A stretch of 43,976 nucleotides of DNA. Origin: Tissierella creatinophila DSM 6911. Its GTDB lineage: Bacteria > Bacillota > Clostridia > Tissierellales > Tissierellaceae. Location: NCBI RefSeq assembly GCF_001940565.1, contig NZ_LTDM01000012.1, positions 1-43,976 on the forward strand, in the 5' to 3' direction. Shown in pieces: positions 19,222 through 27,671 of the stretch. Each line of letters begins with the position of its first letter. The first letter of the stretch is position 1. The notes below the pieces were generated by a model that was not told the origin of the DNA, searched no databases, and worked only from the letters and a program-made list of their open reading frames with translations. A program made the position numbers and the translations under genes.

Positions 19222-19308
19222 ATTAATCCTCCTTCTAAGAGTAAATATAGTAAACTTATTGTTCACTAAATGGAAGATTTTATTCGTATTTTATAAAACT
19301 TGCTAAAT

Positions 19309-20268
19309 TTATTTCTTTTCTTTATCTTTATTCTCTTTTTTTACATAATTTTTTATCTTTGCATCATCTTGTAATTTTTTAATATATTCATCATATTTGT
19401 TTTCTTTTATATATGGTGTAAGGTCAGACTTCAACGCTTTAAAAGTATCTTTTCTCTCTTCTAATTCTACTATATGATAACCTATTTCAGTATGGATTAA
19501 AGGACTTAATTCTCCTTCTTTTAATCCAAATACAACTTTATCAAATTCTTCTGGATAATATCCTCTAGAAAAATATCCAGATTCTCCACCAGCTAATGGA
19601 GTGCTTGTGTCTTGAGAGTTTTCTATTGCTAGTTTTTTAAAATCTTCACCATTTTTTAGCTTCTCTAAGATTTCATTACCTTTTTCTTCTGTCTCAACCA
19701 ATATATGTCTAGCCTTTAAAATTATTAACTTTTCTTTATTTTCATTAAAAAACTTTTCTGCGTCTTTATCCTCTAGATTGAATTTTTCAATAAAATTTTC
19801 TTTATGTTTTTGTGCTAGTAGTTGCTTTTTAATATAATTTCTAAAATAGTCTTTATCTATTCCGGAATCTTTTATAAATTCATTTAACTTTTCTTCTCCA
19901 CCCATGCCTTCTTTTATATTATTTATCTGAGTATCTATTTCTTCCTCAGTTGCTTCTATCTTATTTTTCTTAGCATCTTGAAGAATTACTCTTTCTATTA
20001 TTAGCTTACTTAAAACACTATCTTTAAGACTGTCTTTATATATTTTCCCATCTGGGCCTACTTGGTCCAAAACTCCTTCTCCTAATTGTTTTTGAACTAG
20101 ATTAGCTTCAATACTATATTCTCTATCCAAAGTTTCTTTTTTTATATCCTCTTTATTTACAGTTGCAACTACTCCTTCAGGTGCTTTATTAGTGCATCCA
20201 TTTATTATAATAGACATTGCTATAATCGTAAATATAAAGAGTAAACCTTTTCTTTTAAGTTTGTGCAA
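19309..20268 (-). CDS. PrsA/SurA-like peptidylprolyl isomerase lipoprotein
   Basis: Membrane-anchored foldase that helps secreted proteins fold outside the membrane. A lipoprotein signal covers residues 1-24, with lipobox INGC and lipidated Cys25. A SurA-type N-terminal helical domain runs to about 175. A parvulin domain follows at about 183-272 (ARHILVET, GESGYFSRG, IGYHIVELEE). The tail is lysine- and glutamate-rich. The start is TTG at 20268 with AGGA about 8 nt upstream. It follows mfd by 44 nt without a clear terminator, and the same order is common in Clostridia. Whether it is the main PrsA cannot be told from one gene. Confidence 0.92.
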   Translation of the reverse strand: MHKLKRKGLLFIFTIIAMSIIINGCTNKAPEGVVATVNKEDIKKETLDREYSIEANLVQKQLGEGVLDQVGPDGKIYKDSLKDSVLSKLIIERVILQDAKKNKIEATEEEIDTQINNIKEGMGGEEKLNEFIKDSGIDKDYFRNYIKKQLLAQKHKENFIEKFNLEDKDAEKFFNENKEKLIILKARHILVETEEKGNEILEKLKNGEDFKKLAIENSQDTSTPLAGGESGYFSRGYYPEEFDKVVFGLKEGELSPLIHTEIGYHIVELEERKDTFKALKSDLTPYIKENKYDEYIKKLQDDAKIKNYVKKENKDKEKK

Positions 20269-20312
20269 TTAAAACATCCTTTCTTTTGTTTAACTTGTAC
20301 TTCTTTTATTTA

Positions 20313-23300
20313 TTATACATTATTTTCCTCTTTATTGAAATCATTAATTTTTTCAAGGAATTCTTTTATTATCTTTAATATATCTCCCTCTATCTTTAAC
20401 TCTAGATATGGATTTTCTGATAAGCTAAATGTAAGTTTTTTACCATATTCTTTTGATAGCTCATTTATTAGCGGAAGTGGCATATCTTTATTTGTAACTA
20501 GTTCTATTTTTAATCTGTCATCTATTTGAATAATGTTTTTTATCTTGTTTTTATTTGCAATTGATTTTATTAAAGATATATTCATAAGGTTTTCTATCTG
20601 AATTGGAATATCTCCAAACCTATCTATAAGTTCATCTAATAGTTCACTATAGTCATCTAGGTTTTCAATTACTGCAATTTTTTTATAAACTTCTATTTTT
20701 ATTTCTTCATCTTCTATAAATTTAGACGGTATAAAACTATCTACTTTTAGATCTACTGTAGTTTCTATTTCTTCTTCTACTTCTTCACCTTTTAATCTTC
20801 TAATAGCAATTCCTAAAAACTTTACATATAAATCATAGCCTATCGCTTCAATATGACCATGTTGTTTAAGCCCTAGAAGATTTCCAGAACCTCTTATCTC
20901 CAAATCTCTCATAGCTATCTTAAAGCCTGATCCAAACTCAGTAAATTCTTTGATAGCACGAAGCCTTTTTTCTGCTACTTCAGATAATACTTTATTGGGC
21001 TGATAAGTAAAGTATCCATAGGCCATTCTATTAGTTCTTCCAACCCTTCCTCTGAGTTGATAAAGTTGCGATAAACCCATCTTGTCTGCATCATATACTA
21101 TTATGGTATTTACATTTGGTATATCAAGTCCCGTTTCTATAATAGTAGTACAAACTAATACATCATATTGTTTATCTAAAAAATCCATCATAACTTTTTC
21201 AAGTTGTCTCTCTCCCATTTGACCGTGACCTATCACTATCCTAGCCTGGGGAACTAGTTTTCTTATTTCGTTAGCCATTTTATCTATTGTTTCAACCCTA
21301 TTGTAAACAAAGTAAACTTGACCTCCCCTTGACATTTCTTTTAATATTGCATCTTTTATCATCTGAGGATTAAACTCTACTATGTATGTTTGTATAGGAT
21401 ATCTTTCTTCAGGTGGATCTTCTATAACACTCATATCTCTTATTCCTACAAGTGACATGTGCAGTGTTCTAGGAATAGGTGTTGCAGTTAAAGTAAGAAC
21501 ATCTATATTTGTTTTTAGTTCCTTTAGAACTTCTTTATGTTTAACTCCAAATCTTTGTTCTTCGTCAATTATTAAAAGCCCTAAGTTTTTAAATTTTATA
21601 TCTTTAGATAATATTCTATGGGTTCCAACTACTATATCTACACTCCCATTCATCAATCCTTCAGTTGTTAACTTTTGAAGTTTCGGTGTTCTAAATCTAC
21701 TTAATAGCCCTATATTTATAGGAAAATCACTAAATCTCTCCACCATGGAATTATAATGCTGTTGAGCTAGAATTGTAGTAGGCACAAGTATTGCTACCTG
21801 TTTTCCATCCATTATAGCTTTAAAAGCAGCCCTAAGTGCAACTTCAGTCTTACCATAACCTACATCTCCACAAAGCAGTCTATCCATAGGTTTTTCCTTT
21901 TCCATATCTTTTTTTATTTCTAAGGAAGAACTCGCCTGTCCAGGTGTATCCTCATAGGGAAAGAGGTCTTCAAATTGCCTTTGCCAAATTGTATCTTTGC
22001 TAAAGCTAAATCCTTTTTGACTCTCCCTCTTTGCATAAAGGTTTAATAAATCAACTGCCATATCTTCTACTTCTTTTTTTGCACGAGCTTTTGTATTTTT
22101 CCATTCAACACTATTAAGTTTATTTAATTTGGGCTTTATAGTATCAGAGCCTATATACTTTTGAACTAAGTTCATTTGATCTATTGCTATATAAAGTTTG
22201 TCATCATTTTTATACCTTATAGTGAGATAGTCTTTTTTTACTCCTTGGATATCAAGTTGTTCTATCCCCTCATATCTTCCGATTCCATGATTTTCATGCA
22301 CTATAAAAGAACCTACTTCTAAGTCTCCTAAGTTTATAGTTTGTTTCTGTTTCTCTTTCTTAGTCTTTTGAAGTTTTTTCTTTTGAGCTCCAAATATTTC
22401 TTTATCACTTATGACTATAAATTTTAGATTTGAATATTCAAATCCTCCATGAATACTTCCTGGAGTTATGATTGCTTGGTTTGATTTTATTTCCTTTTCT
22501 CTATCTTGGGAAAAACTAGCTTCAAATTTAAAATCCTCTAGAGATTTTTTAAGCCTAAGCCCCCTTTCCTTTGTTCCAGAGAGAAGGATTATCTTATAAC
22601 CTCTATATTTATAATGATTTAAATCTTCAACGAGTAAATCAATCTTACTATGATAACTATTAGTTGCTTTCATTGAAAAATTATATATTGCTTTTGGATG
22701 AAAATATGCTTCTCCCTTTAAAATCACACTATTGGTAATGACACTTCTTTCCTTTATAGAAGGTATTATTTCTTCATATCTATAGTTTGTATCTATATGA
22801 CGCCTAGTAACCTCTCCAGCACTTAGTAAATCTGTAATCTTAAGCATTCTTTCTTCATTTAATCTTTTAAACTTATTCTCTATTCTCTGAGGCTCTTGTA
22901 TAAATATTATGGCTTCTTTTTTTAAATAGTCTATAATTGAGCTTAAATTTTCCTTAGGAATAAAAGGAGTTATTATATCTTTATTTTTTAAACTAGATTC
23001 TTGTTTCAACAGTTCTATATAATTATTAAATTTATCTAATATTTTTTCATTTTTTTTATATAATTTTAAATCCTTTTTTATCGAATCTATTATCAACTCT
23101 CTATCTCTATCGAGTATAAGCATTTCTTTTGTTGGAGAAATTTTTATCTCATCTACTCTATCTAGTGATCTTTGAGTTATTATATCAAATTTTCTAATAC
23201 TATCTACTTCATCATCAAATAACTCTATTCTATATGGAAAATCTGACTCTGGAGAGAATATATCTAATATACCACCCCTTATACTAAAAGATCCCACTCC

Positions 23301-23807
23301 TTCTACTGTAGCAGTTCTCTCATATCCAGATAAAATTAGTTTTTGTGAAAAACTTCTTAAATCTATTATAGAATCTTTTGTTATTTCTAAAGTAAATTCT
23401 TCAAATACATCTTTTTTTACCATTTTATCTAATAAAGCCTCTATAGAAGCTACTATTATAAAATCATCACCCTGGTTGAGTTTTGAAATAACTTTTAGTC
23501 TCTGATTTAAATTTTCATCACTTGATATATCTATATCATAAAAAAATGTCTCTTTTTGTGGAAGTAATTCTACATCTAGGCTTGAAAGATTTATAATATC
23601 TTCATAAATCATTCTACTTTTTTGTTCATTTTCAGTTATAAGTAGAACTTGATTCTTAGTGTGAATGTTCAAGCCCATAACAATTTGGCTTAAAGATTCA
23701 TCTATGATTCCATAAGTTGCAATAGGACTTATACCATCTTTTACTGTCTCTAATATCTTTTTATAAGAATCTAAATTTTTTAAAGGGTCAATTAAAAAGT
23801 CTTTCAT
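20313..23807 (-). CDS. mfd: Transcription-repair coupling factor
   Basis: DNA translocase that removes RNA polymerase stalled at lesions and recruits UvrA. The 1164 residues show a UvrB-like N-terminal part (to about 350). The RNA-polymerase-interacting domain lies at about 490-570 (GSFIVHENHGIGRYEGIE). The helicase domain has Walker A GDVGYGKTE near 645 and the DEEQ box, with LTATPIPRTLHMS and QLRGRVGR; the TRCF C-terminal domain closes it. AAGGAG lies 4 nt before a first ATG (23810) and 7 nt before the second (23807), which I prefer. It follows pth by 53 nt, with a stem-loop between, matching Bacillus spoVC-mfd. Confidence 0.97.
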   Translation of the reverse strand: MKDFLIDPLKNLDSYKKILETVKDGISPIATYGIIDESLSQIVMGLNIHTKNQVLLITENEQKSRMIYEDIINLSSLDVELLPQKETFFYDIDISSDENLNQRLKVISKLNQGDDFIIVASIEALLDKMVKKDVFEEFTLEITKDSIIDLRSFSQKLILSGYERTATVEGVGSFSIRGGILDIFSPESDFPYRIELFDDEVDSIRKFDIITQRSLDRVDEIKISPTKEMLILDRDRELIIDSIKKDLKLYKKNEKILDKFNNYIELLKQESSLKNKDIITPFIPKENLSSIIDYLKKEAIIFIQEPQRIENKFKRLNEERMLKITDLLSAGEVTRRHIDTNYRYEEIIPSIKERSVITNSVILKGEAYFHPKAIYNFSMKATNSYHSKIDLLVEDLNHYKYRGYKIILLSGTKERGLRLKKSLEDFKFEASFSQDREKEIKSNQAIITPGSIHGGFEYSNLKFIVISDKEIFGAQKKKLQKTKKEKQKQTINLGDLEVGSFIVHENHGIGRYEGIEQLDIQGVKKDYLTIRYKNDDKLYIAIDQMNLVQKYIGSDTIKPKLNKLNSVEWKNTKARAKKEVEDMAVDLLNLYAKRESQKGFSFSKDTIWQRQFEDLFPYEDTPGQASSSLEIKKDMEKEKPMDRLLCGDVGYGKTEVALRAAFKAIMDGKQVAILVPTTILAQQHYNSMVERFSDFPINIGLLSRFRTPKLQKLTTEGLMNGSVDIVVGTHRILSKDIKFKNLGLLIIDEEQRFGVKHKEVLKELKTNIDVLTLTATPIPRTLHMSLVGIRDMSVIEDPPEERYPIQTYIVEFNPQMIKDAILKEMSRGGQVYFVYNRVETIDKMANEIRKLVPQARIVIGHGQMGERQLEKVMMDFLDKQYDVLVCTTIIETGLDIPNVNTIIVYDADKMGLSQLYQLRGRVGRTNRMAYGYFTYQPNKVLSEVAEKRLRAIKEFTEFGSGFKIAMRDLEIRGSGNLLGLKQHGHIEAIGYDLYVKFLGIAIRRLKGEEVEEEIETTVDLKVDSFIPSKFIEDEEIKIEVYKKIAVIENLDDYSELLDELIDRFGDIPIQIENLMNISLIKSIANKNKIKNIIQIDDRLKIELVTNKDMPLPLINELSKEYGKKLTFSLSENPYLELKIEGDILKIIKEFLEKINDFNKEENNV

Positions 23808-23833
23808 CATTTTACTCCTTCACAACTTTTTTA

Positions 23834-23856
23834 AGCCCAGGAATTTCCCCTGGGCT
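23834..23856 (-). other. Stem-loop between pth and mfd
   Basis: AGCCCAGG (23834-23841) pairs with CCTGGGCT (23849-23856) across a 7-nt loop, directly after the pth stop. There is no T-run on the minus strand, so it is not a standard terminator. It may be a processing or stability element, or a partial attenuator. Confidence 0.55.
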
Positions 23857-23860
23857 ATAT

Positions 23861-24424
23861 CTATTTTTTATTATAGCTATTCATAGCTTTATTAATATCA
23901 CTTTTTATAATAGTTTCAACAGCTTCTGAAGCCCTTAGCACCGCTTCTTCTATTGGTGAAGTTTCTTCTTTAGAAAAGTTACCCAGTACAAAGTTTGCTA
24001 AATCCTCATTAGCATGTTTTTTGCCTATTCCTATTTTAACTCTCGGAAAATTATCATCATTTAAATGATAAATAATAGATTTTAATCCATTATGAGAACC
24101 ACTACTACCTTTTTTCTTTATTCTTATGCTAGAGAATTCTATATCTATATCATCTACTATAACAATTAAGTTTTCAATAGGCAGTTTATAAAATCTAACA
24201 ATCTCTCCTACTGTTATTCCACTATTATTCATATAGGTTTGTGGTTTTACTAAAAGTACCTTTTCACTTCCAATAGTTCCTTCTCCGTAAACCCCTTTAA
24301 ACTTTAATTTGTTTAATTTTATATCATTTCTTTTAGCTAATAACTCTATTGTATTGAATCCTATATTGTGTCTAGTATTAGTATACTCCTTTCCAGGATT
24401 ACCTAAACCTACAACTACATACAA
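23861..24424 (-). CDS. pth: Peptidyl-tRNA hydrolase
   Basis: Releases peptides from peptidyl-tRNA that has dropped off ribosomes. Motifs: VVVGLGNPGKEYTNTRHNIG with catalytic His19, KPQTYMNNSG, VDDIDIEF, and GSSGSHNGLKSI. I start at TTG 24424, because GGAG lies 8 nt upstream and the protein then begins with the family MYVVVGLGNPG, giving 187 residues as usual. The open frame continues 8 codons into the prs gene, but that extension has no similarity. The gap to prs is 16 nt. This is Bacillus spoVC. Confidence 0.95.
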   Translation of the reverse strand: MYVVVGLGNPGKEYTNTRHNIGFNTIELLAKRNDIKLNKLKFKGVYGEGTIGSEKVLLVKPQTYMNNSGITVGEIVRFYKLPIENLIVIVDDIDIEFSSIRIKKKGSSGSHNGLKSIIYHLNDDNFPRVKIGIGKKHANEDLANFVLGNFSKEETSPIEEAVLRASEAVETIIKSDINKAMNSYNKK

Positions 24425-24440
24425 AAAATCATCTCCTGCT

Positions 24441-25388
24441 CTAATCAAATATTATACTTATAGATTCGTTGCCATTTATTCTTCTTATAGCTTCAGCAAA
24501 GGTTTCTGCAACACTTACAACTTCAATTTTATTTTTTTCACAATTTCTTTTTAAAGGGATAGTATCAGTTATAACGAATTTGTCTAGTTCAGAATTACAA
24601 ATTCTATCTATAGCAGGACCAGAAAGTACACCATGAGTTGCACAACCATAAACTTTTTTAGCTCCTTGTTGTTTTAATACAGTTGCTGCACTTGTAATGG
24701 TTCCTGCAGTATCTATTATATCATCTACTAAAATAACATCTTTACCATCTATATCTCCTATAATATTCATAACTTCAGATTCGTTTGGTCTTGGTCTTCT
24801 TTTTTCAATTATAGCAATTGGAAGATCTAGTATATTTGCAAAACGGCGTGCACGAGTTACTCCACCTAAGTCTGGAGAAACAACCACAGCATCCTTTCCA
24901 ATTTTATCTTTAAAATAATTGGCAAGTAATGGAATGCCAGTTAGATGATCTACTGGGATATCAAAATATCCTTGTATTTGACCCGCGTGTAAGTCCATTG
25001 TAATAACTCTATCAGCTCCTGCTGTAGTTAAAAGATTTGCTACAAGTTTTGCAGTGATAGGTTCACGAGCCTTCGTCTTTCTATCTTGTCTAGCATATCC
25101 ATAATAAGGAATAACTGCATTTATTCTTCCTGCAGATGCTCTCTTAACTGCATCTATTAAAATTAAGATTTCCATTAAATTATCATTTACTGGACTACAA
25201 GTTGGCTGAATTATAAAAACATCTTGTCCTCTAACTGTTTCGCTTATGTTTAGGTTTATTTCACCATCTAAAAAGGTTTTTACTGGAGAATCAGCAATCT
25301 TTCTTCCTAATTTTTCAGCTATCTTTTTAGCTAAATCAACATTGGCGTTACCTGTAATAAGTTTTATTTCTCCTCTAAGCAATTGCAT
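24441..25388 (-). CDS. prs: Ribose-phosphate pyrophosphokinase
   Basis: Makes PRPP from ribose 5-phosphate and ATP for purine, pyrimidine, NAD, His and Trp synthesis. Class I PRPP synthetase of 315 residues: YYGYARQDRK for ATP, the metal-binding DLHAGQIQGYFDIPVDHL (about 131-148), the catalytic PDLGGVTRARRFA loop, and the PRPP loop VILVDDIIDTAGTI (about 218-231). AGGAGG is 11 nt before the ATG, slightly long; no better start is seen. It lies 31 nt after glmU, the same order as Bacillus gcaD-prs. Confidence 0.97.
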   Translation of the reverse strand: MQLLRGEIKLITGNANVDLAKKIAEKLGRKIADSPVKTFLDGEINLNISETVRGQDVFIIQPTCSPVNDNLMEILILIDAVKRASAGRINAVIPYYGYARQDRKTKAREPITAKLVANLLTTAGADRVITMDLHAGQIQGYFDIPVDHLTGIPLLANYFKDKIGKDAVVVSPDLGGVTRARRFANILDLPIAIIEKRRPRPNESEVMNIIGDIDGKDVILVDDIIDTAGTITSAATVLKQQGAKKVYGCATHGVLSGPAIDRICNSELDKFVITDTIPLKRNCEKNKIEVVSVAETFAEAIRRINGNESISIIFD

Positions 25389-25419
25389 TTTTAATTTTTC
25401 CTCCTAAGTTTTCAATGTA

Positions 25420-26802
25420 TTATTTGTTTTTTAATCCTTTTCTCTCTACCCATCCCTTTATATTTACCTGAGTAGCTCTTTCAATTGATAAAGAACCCTC
25501 TTCTACTTCTTTAGTAATGGTAGAGCCTGCAGCAACATATCCCCAATCCTTAATCTTTACAGGTGCAACTAAATTAGAATTACTCCCAATAAAACAATTG
25601 TCCCCTACTATAGTTTGAGATTTTTCTATCCCATTATAATTTGCAAATATAACACCACATCCTATATTTACATTCTCACCTACTATAGCATCTCCTATAT
25701 AAGCTAAATGTCCAGCCTTAGAGTTGTTTCCAATACGAGCATTTTTAACTTCTACAAAATTACCTATATGTACATTTTTACCTATATAACTTTTAGGTCT
25801 TAAATGAGCATTAGGACCTAGTGAAGCTCCCATCTCTACTGTACTATCTTCTATAACTGAACCTTCAATTTTCACGAAGCTTTCTATATCACTATTAAAA
25901 ACCCTTGTATTTCCTCTTATAATACAATCTTCTCCAATATTTGTATCTCCTTCTAAGAAAACTCCAGGGTAAATAACAGTATCTCTTCCTATTTTGACAT
26001 TCTTCCCAATATAAGTATTCTCCGGGTCTATAATTGTAACTCCTTCTCTCATATGGAAGTTATTTATTCTGCTTTTCATTAGTTTTTCGCTAAAACTAAG
26101 TTGCTCTCTGGAATTAACGCCATGAATTTCATTTTTATCTTCTATAATAACTGCACCTAAACTATATCCTTCTTCTTTTAAGATACCTATTATATCTGTA
26201 ATATAATATTCATTTTGAGCATTATTGTTATCTAGCTTTTTTAAAAAAGATCTCAAAACTTTTCCATTAAAGCAAAATACCCCTGAGTTTATTTCTTTAA
26301 TTTCTTTTTCAAGTTCTGTTGCATCCTTTTCTTCTACTATATTAGAAACCTTACCATAGACATCTCTCTTTATTCTACCATATCCTGTTGCATCATCCAA
26401 TAGTGTTGTTAGAACTGTTCCATGTAAACCTTCTGTTTTATGATAATCTAATAAAAGTTTTATGCTTTTCTCAGTTATAAGAGGTGTATCTCCACAAAGA
26501 ATAACAACTGTATCTTCATCTTTTATCTCTTCTATTGCTTGCATAACTGCAAATCCTGTTCCATATGGAGCGTCTTTTCCTAAAGGCTGATTTTTAAATG
26601 TGATCGGTTCTTCTTTGAAGAAATCCTTTATAATGTCGCCTCCATGTCCTACTATTACAATATTTTTCTCTATTCCAGCACCTAAGCTAGCATCTATTAC
26701 ATACTCTAAAATAGGTTTCCCACATACCTTATGAAGTACTTTAGGCATTTTTGATTTCATTCTTGTTCCTTCACCTGCTGCAAGTATAATTGAAATATCC
26801 AT
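25420..26802 (-). CDS. glmU: Bifunctional GlmU: UDP-GlcNAc pyrophosphorylase / GlcN-1-P acetyltransferase
   Basis: Makes UDP-GlcNAc, the first dedicated peptidoglycan precursor. The N-terminal uridyltransferase begins with LAAGEGTRMKSKMPKVLHK (about 6-24) and carries LCGDTPLI and EINSGVFCF. From about residue 250 a left-handed parallel beta-helix acetyltransferase follows, with hexapeptide repeats, GPNAHLRPKSYIGKNVHIGN, GCGVIFANYNG and the C-terminal GSNSNLVAPV. Length 460 is typical. GGAGTGGG lies just before the ATG. It heads the glmU-prs-pth-mfd run. Confidence 0.97.
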   Translation of the reverse strand: MDISIILAAGEGTRMKSKMPKVLHKVCGKPILEYVIDASLGAGIEKNIVIVGHGGDIIKDFFKEEPITFKNQPLGKDAPYGTGFAVMQAIEEIKDEDTVVILCGDTPLITEKSIKLLLDYHKTEGLHGTVLTTLLDDATGYGRIKRDVYGKVSNIVEEKDATELEKEIKEINSGVFCFNGKVLRSFLKKLDNNNAQNEYYITDIIGILKEEGYSLGAVIIEDKNEIHGVNSREQLSFSEKLMKSRINNFHMREGVTIIDPENTYIGKNVKIGRDTVIYPGVFLEGDTNIGEDCIIRGNTRVFNSDIESFVKIEGSVIEDSTVEMGASLGPNAHLRPKSYIGKNVHIGNFVEVKNARIGNNSKAGHLAYIGDAIVGENVNIGCGVIFANYNGIEKSQTIVGDNCFIGSNSNLVAPVKIKDWGYVAAGSTITKEVEEGSLSIERATQVNIKGWVERKGLKNK

Positions 26803-26841
26803 CTTCCCACTCCATCTTTCAAATTTTTCTTATCTACTCTT

Positions 26842-26869
26842 ATTTTATACTATTTATAAGATATGTCTA
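26842..26869 (-). promoter_or_regulatory. Possible glmU promoter
   Basis: TAGACA (26864-26869), 16 nt, TAAAAT (26842-26847) on the minus strand, between the spoVG terminator and glmU. Confidence 0.4.
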
Positions 26870-26894
26870 TACTTTTATCCATTTTAAAAGAAAA

Positions 26895-26915
26895 ATAGAG
26901 CCATAAGGGCTCTAT
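26895..26915 (-). terminator. spoVG terminator
   Basis: ATAGAGCC (26895-26902) pairs with GGCTCTAT (26908-26915) across a 5-nt loop; the minus strand continues TTTTTCTTTT. It lies directly after the spoVG stop codon. Confidence 0.85.
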
Positions 26916-26916
26916 C

Positions 26917-27201
26917 TTACTCTGCTGTAACCAAATTTTCTAATTCAGCTAAGCTTTTGTGATACTCTAAAAATACTGCATCTTGAATTTTCTTTCTTGT
27001 GGTGGCATTAATAGGATGAACTATGTCTCTAAATTCTCCATCAGCCATCTTTCTACTAGGCATAGCAATAAATATACCATTAAGACCATCTATTACTTTT
27101 ATATCATGAACTACAAATTCATCATCAAAAGTAACAGATACAATAGCTTTCATCTTAGATTCTTCAGTCACCTTTCTAATTCTTACATCTGTAACTTCCA
27201 C
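26917..27201 (-). CDS. spoVG: Septation regulator SpoVG
   Basis: Small conserved nucleic-acid-binding protein that affects septation, cortex formation and, in some Firmicutes, virulence. The 94 residues match the family: [24 protein letters not shown]-like [29 protein letters not shown]-like [24 protein letters not shown]. The start is GTG at 27201, with AAGGTGG about 9 nt upstream. It has its own terminator and a sigma-H-like promoter about 260 nt upstream, so the leader is long (about 250 nt) and contains antisense copies of the dispersed hairpin repeat. Confidence 0.96.
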   Translation of the reverse strand: MEVTDVRIRKVTEESKMKAIVSVTFDDEFVVHDIKVIDGLNGIFIAMPSRKMADGEFRDIVHPINATTRKKIQDAVFLEYHKSLAELENLVTAE

Positions 27202-27231
27202 TCTCTTTCACCACCTTTCATAAGACAATTT

Positions 27232-27348
27232 AAAGAAAACTTGTATCAGATGCTTTTCTGATTGCAAGACTCTTACTTATCTAGCTTTGCAGGATAAAGA
27301 AAACTTGCATAAGATGCTTTGCAAAGAGCAAAACTAACACTTATCTAG
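27232..27348 (+). repeat. Two diverged 53-bp copies of a dispersed hairpin repeat
   Basis: Copy A (27232-27284) and copy B (27296-27348) are both 53 bp. Each begins AAAGAAAACTTG, shares GATGCTTT in the middle and ends CTTATCTAG, with an 11-bp gap. Copy A contains the hairpin ATCAGA/TCTGAT; copy B contains the palindrome CTTTGCAAAG instead. The first 34 bp of copy A recur exactly at 37652-37685. They lie in the spoVG-murC gap, antisense within the spoVG leader. The rest of the gap (27349-27660) holds the two promoters and no gene. Confidence 0.8.
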
Positions 27349-27459
27349 TGGCTATACAATATTCCAATAATACTATATCTAGGAATAAATTCAGAAATGC
27401 TATAGGTATAAATCTCTGTTTTAGTAAGATTGTAAGCCACCTGATAATGCTTACTTAAA

Positions 27460-27488
27460 CTATTCTATAAAACTTTTGAAATTCCTTC
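27460..27488 (-). promoter_or_regulatory. Sigma-H-type promoter of spoVG
   Basis: On the minus strand GAAGGAATT (27480-27488), 11 nt, ATAGAATAG (27460-27468). This fits the sigma-H pattern RNAGGAWWW and RNNGAATWW except the last base. spoVG is the classic sigma-H gene of Bacillus, and the spacing agrees with that family of promoters. Confidence 0.65.
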
Positions 27489-27567
27489 TTTTTGTTTTGA
27501 TTATTTTTAAATTTTTATGACTTTTTTAAAATATGTCTAAAATTGTTCTTTAAATTTAAATTTGATA

Positions 27568-27576
27568 TGATATAAT
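27568..27576 (+). promoter_or_regulatory. Extended -10 promoter of murC
   Basis: TGATATAAT is an extended -10 (TGnTATAAT). No good -35 is visible at the standard distance, as is usual for this class. The predicted leader to murC is about 90 nt. Confidence 0.55.
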
Positions 27577-27671
27577 CAATCAGTGACATTTTTTTCATAC
27601 TAGAATACAATAATATTAAAATATAACTTGGTAATAATAAAATACAAATAGAAATTCAGGAGGAAATAATT

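Noticed and set aside
19222-19308. Sigma-G promoter for spoVT
   Set aside because: A GAATA is present, but no CATnnTA-type -10 lies at 17-18 nt; the best candidate has too many mismatches.
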